Shown here: positions 4,482-5,468 of the stretch, piece by piece
Position numbering within the stretch: position 1 is the first letter of the stretch
How the letters are laid out: every line of letters begins with the position of its first letter
From: an uncultured Neisseria sp.
Lineage (GTDB): Bacteria > Pseudomonadota > Gammaproteobacteria > Burkholderiales > Neisseriaceae
Direction of reading: 5' to 3'
DNA: 5,468 bases
Assembly: GCA_947097615.1 (NCBI GenBank)
Contig: CAMURX010000123.1
Coordinates: 1 to 5,468, forward strand
Program-made: the position numbers and the translations under genes
The notes under the pieces: model-generated
The model's input: the letters and a program-made list of their open reading frames with translations, nothing else
Databases searched by the model: none
What the model was told of the DNA's origin: nothing

Positions 4482-5117
4482 ATGTCGCTACACGTCGAAA
4501 TCATACCCGTTACCCTGTTCCGCCAAAACTGCACGCTGATGTGGGATGACGAAAGCGGGGAGGCCGTGTTCACCGATGCGGGAGGCAATGTCCCCCGCCT
4601 GATGGAAGAAGCAGAAAAACGAAATCTGAAAGTAAAAGCCGTCTGGCTCACACACGGACATCTTGATCATATTAGCGGAGTATCGGAAATCACCGCTCTC
4701 AACCCCAAAATTCAGGTTTTCGGCCCCCACGAAGCAGACCGCTTCCTACTTGCCGACCTCACGTCCATCACCAAACAATATAATTTCCCACCTGCAAAAC
4801 CTTTTATACCAACCCACTGGTTATCCGACGGAGACACGCTGAAGGTCGGAAAATACGCTTTCAAAGTATTGCACGTTCCCGGACACACACCTGGACATGT
4901 CGTTTTTTATTGCGCCGAAGCAGAATTATTGATTGCAGGGGATGTCATCTTTTACGAAAGCATAGGTCGAACCGATTTTGAACGCAGCAGTCACGAAGAT
5001 TTGATTCGCAGCATCAGAGAAAAAATCTTCACTCTTGCTGATGATACCCAAATCATCACTGGTCACGGGCGCATGACTACCGTAGGACACGAGAAACAAC
5101 ATAATCCATATCTTTGA
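4482..5117 (+). CDS. Metallo-beta-lactamase-fold hydrolase, YcbL / glyoxalase II-like
   Basis: A 211-residue cytoplasmic metal-dependent hydrolase. The metal ligands are all visible: THGHLDH at 57-63 (His58, His60, Asp62, His63), His135 in GHTPGH at 134-139, Asp154 in AGDVIF at 152-157, and His195 in GHGRMTT at 194-200. The short single domain lacks the C-terminal helical domain of true glyoxalase II (GloB, about 250 residues). It therefore resembles YcbL-type proteins, which have weak hydroxyacylglutathione hydrolase activity and no settled physiological substrate. No signal peptide is seen. The start has a clear ribosome site. It is transcribed divergently from the ligE gene and is visibly richer in A/T than the sirtuin and acyltransferase genes (not counted). 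A possible hairpin follows its stop codon. Confidence 0.93.
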   Translation: MSLHVEIIPVTLFRQNCTLMWDDESGEAVFTDAGGNVPRLMEEAEKRNLKVKAVWLTHGHLDHISGVSEITALNPKIQVFGPHEADRFLLADLTSITKQYNFPPAKPFIPTHWLSDGDTLKVGKYAFKVLHVPGHTPGHVVFYCAEAELLIAGDVIFYESIGRTDFERSSHEDLIRSIREKIFTLADDTQIITGHGRMTTVGHEKQHNPYL

Positions 5118-5143
5118 ATTTTGGGCATCTGCACTCAAAATTC
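5116..5143 (+). terminator. Possible terminator of the metallo-hydrolase gene
   Basis: GAATTTTG (5116-5123) pairs with CAAAATTC (5136-5143), extendable by a G-U and a G-C pair to about 10 bp with an 8-base loop. It starts in the stop codon. Only a short T-run (5151-5154) follows at a distance, so it is weak. Confidence 0.4.
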
Positions 5144-5394
5144 CCATAGGTTTTATGCCACAAGAATCCAACAAAAAGCGCAAACAACACGCTAATTTTT
5201 ACATAACATGAAATTTCCCCATTCACATCAATCCCCGGATTACCTGTACAGAGATTGTTGCACAAGCATAACTACTAACGGCTAACGGCACATTCGTTTT
5301 CAGCCTGTTTTAGTGGGAGCCCCCCACGCCGCCAGCCGCACAAGCAGCCGCAGAGCCCTCGCGAAGCTGCGGTTTCCTGATCCGTAAAAGGACA
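5144..5394. other. Gene-free stretch
   Basis: Spacer between the hydrolase gene and the next terminator. A 25-codon frame at 5208-5285 (MKFPHSHQSP...) has no ribosome site. There is a GTGGG/CCCAC hairpin at 5313-5327 and a CCGCAG/CTGCGG hairpin at 5348-5372 followed by TTT. No uptake sequence, mobile-element end or recognisable RNA is visible. Confidence 0.5.
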
Positions 5395-5421
5395 AGCCGC
5401 CGAATATCAAAATCGGCGGCT
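5395..5421 (-). terminator. Terminator of the gene entering from the right edge
   Basis: A perfect 9-bp stem: on the minus strand AGCCGCCGA (5421-5413) pairs with TCGGCGGCT (5403-5395) around a 9-base loop. A T-containing stretch including TTTT follows a few bases later. It sits 20 bases after the stop codon of the minus-strand partial gene. Confidence 0.65.
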
Positions 5422-5441
5422 GCGGATACGGGTTTTCCCGG

Positions 5442-5468
5442 CTACTTTTTGGCGGGAGCGGCGGGTTT
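5442..5468 (-). CDS. C-terminal end of an unidentified protein (eight codons, cut by window edge)
   Basis: The minus strand reads KPAAPAKK then TAG. A Lys/Pro/Ala tail is common at bacterial protein ends, and a hairpin terminator follows 20 bases downstream, which supports a real gene end. The fragment is too short to identify the protein. Confidence 0.5.
   Translation of the reverse strand, partial: KPAAPAKK

Noticed and set aside
3550..4539. 329-codon open frame on the plus strand
   Set aside because: Antisense to ligE, which has a full set of ligase motifs; it has no ribosome site and no recognisable domain.
5208..5285. 25-codon plus-strand frame MKFPHSHQSP...
   Set aside because: No ribosome site or promoter and no known small-protein family; too short to support.
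1..5468. CRISPR array, tRNA/rRNA gene, insertion sequence or prophage
   Set aside because: No regularly spaced repeats other than uptake sequences, no cloverleaf or rRNA segment, and no transposase or integrase motif were seen.

Overview
The window looks like a chromosomal segment of a Neisseria species. The 12-base uptake sequence AGGCCGTCTGAA occurs exactly ten times in 5.5 kb, singly and as inverted pairs between genes. All ten copies are the AG-type 12-mer, not the ATGCCGTCTGAA form dominant in meningococcus and gonococcus. This points to a commensal or other AG-DUS Neisseria; I cannot name the species.

Left part (1-2063), all on the minus strand. A PlsC-family lysophosphatidic acid acyltransferase is followed by a fused peroxiredoxin-glutaredoxin. 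After it comes the first 57 codons of a flavin disulfide reductase (dihydrolipoyl dehydrogenase family), cut by the window edge. The last two form a peroxide-defence pair: a glutathione-linked thiol peroxidase and a disulfide reductase. A strong intrinsic terminator with a competing hairpin lies between them.

Centre (2064-3539). About 700 bases without a convincing gene contain decayed-looking coding sequence, two inverted uptake-sequence pairs and a putative promoter. Then comes a plus-strand sirtuin deacylase of the CobB type that has lost most of the zinc-binding cysteines. A bidirectional uptake-sequence terminator separates it from a convergent gene.

Right part (3577-5468). A minus-strand exported minimal ATP-dependent DNA ligase (LigE type) is transcribed divergently from a plus-strand metallo-beta-lactamase-fold hydrolase (YcbL/glyoxalase II-like). 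Their roughly 100-base shared control region carries a perfect 10-base inverted repeat. After about 320 bases without a gene, the last eight codons of another minus-strand gene enter from the right edge, followed by its terminator.

The genes are ordinary Neisseria housekeeping, stress and DNA-handling genes. I see no mobile element, CRISPR array, tRNA or rRNA, and no clear new multi-gene system. The most interesting signals are regulatory: the terminator/anti-terminator-like array before the reductase and the inverted repeat in the ligE/hydrolase promoter region.
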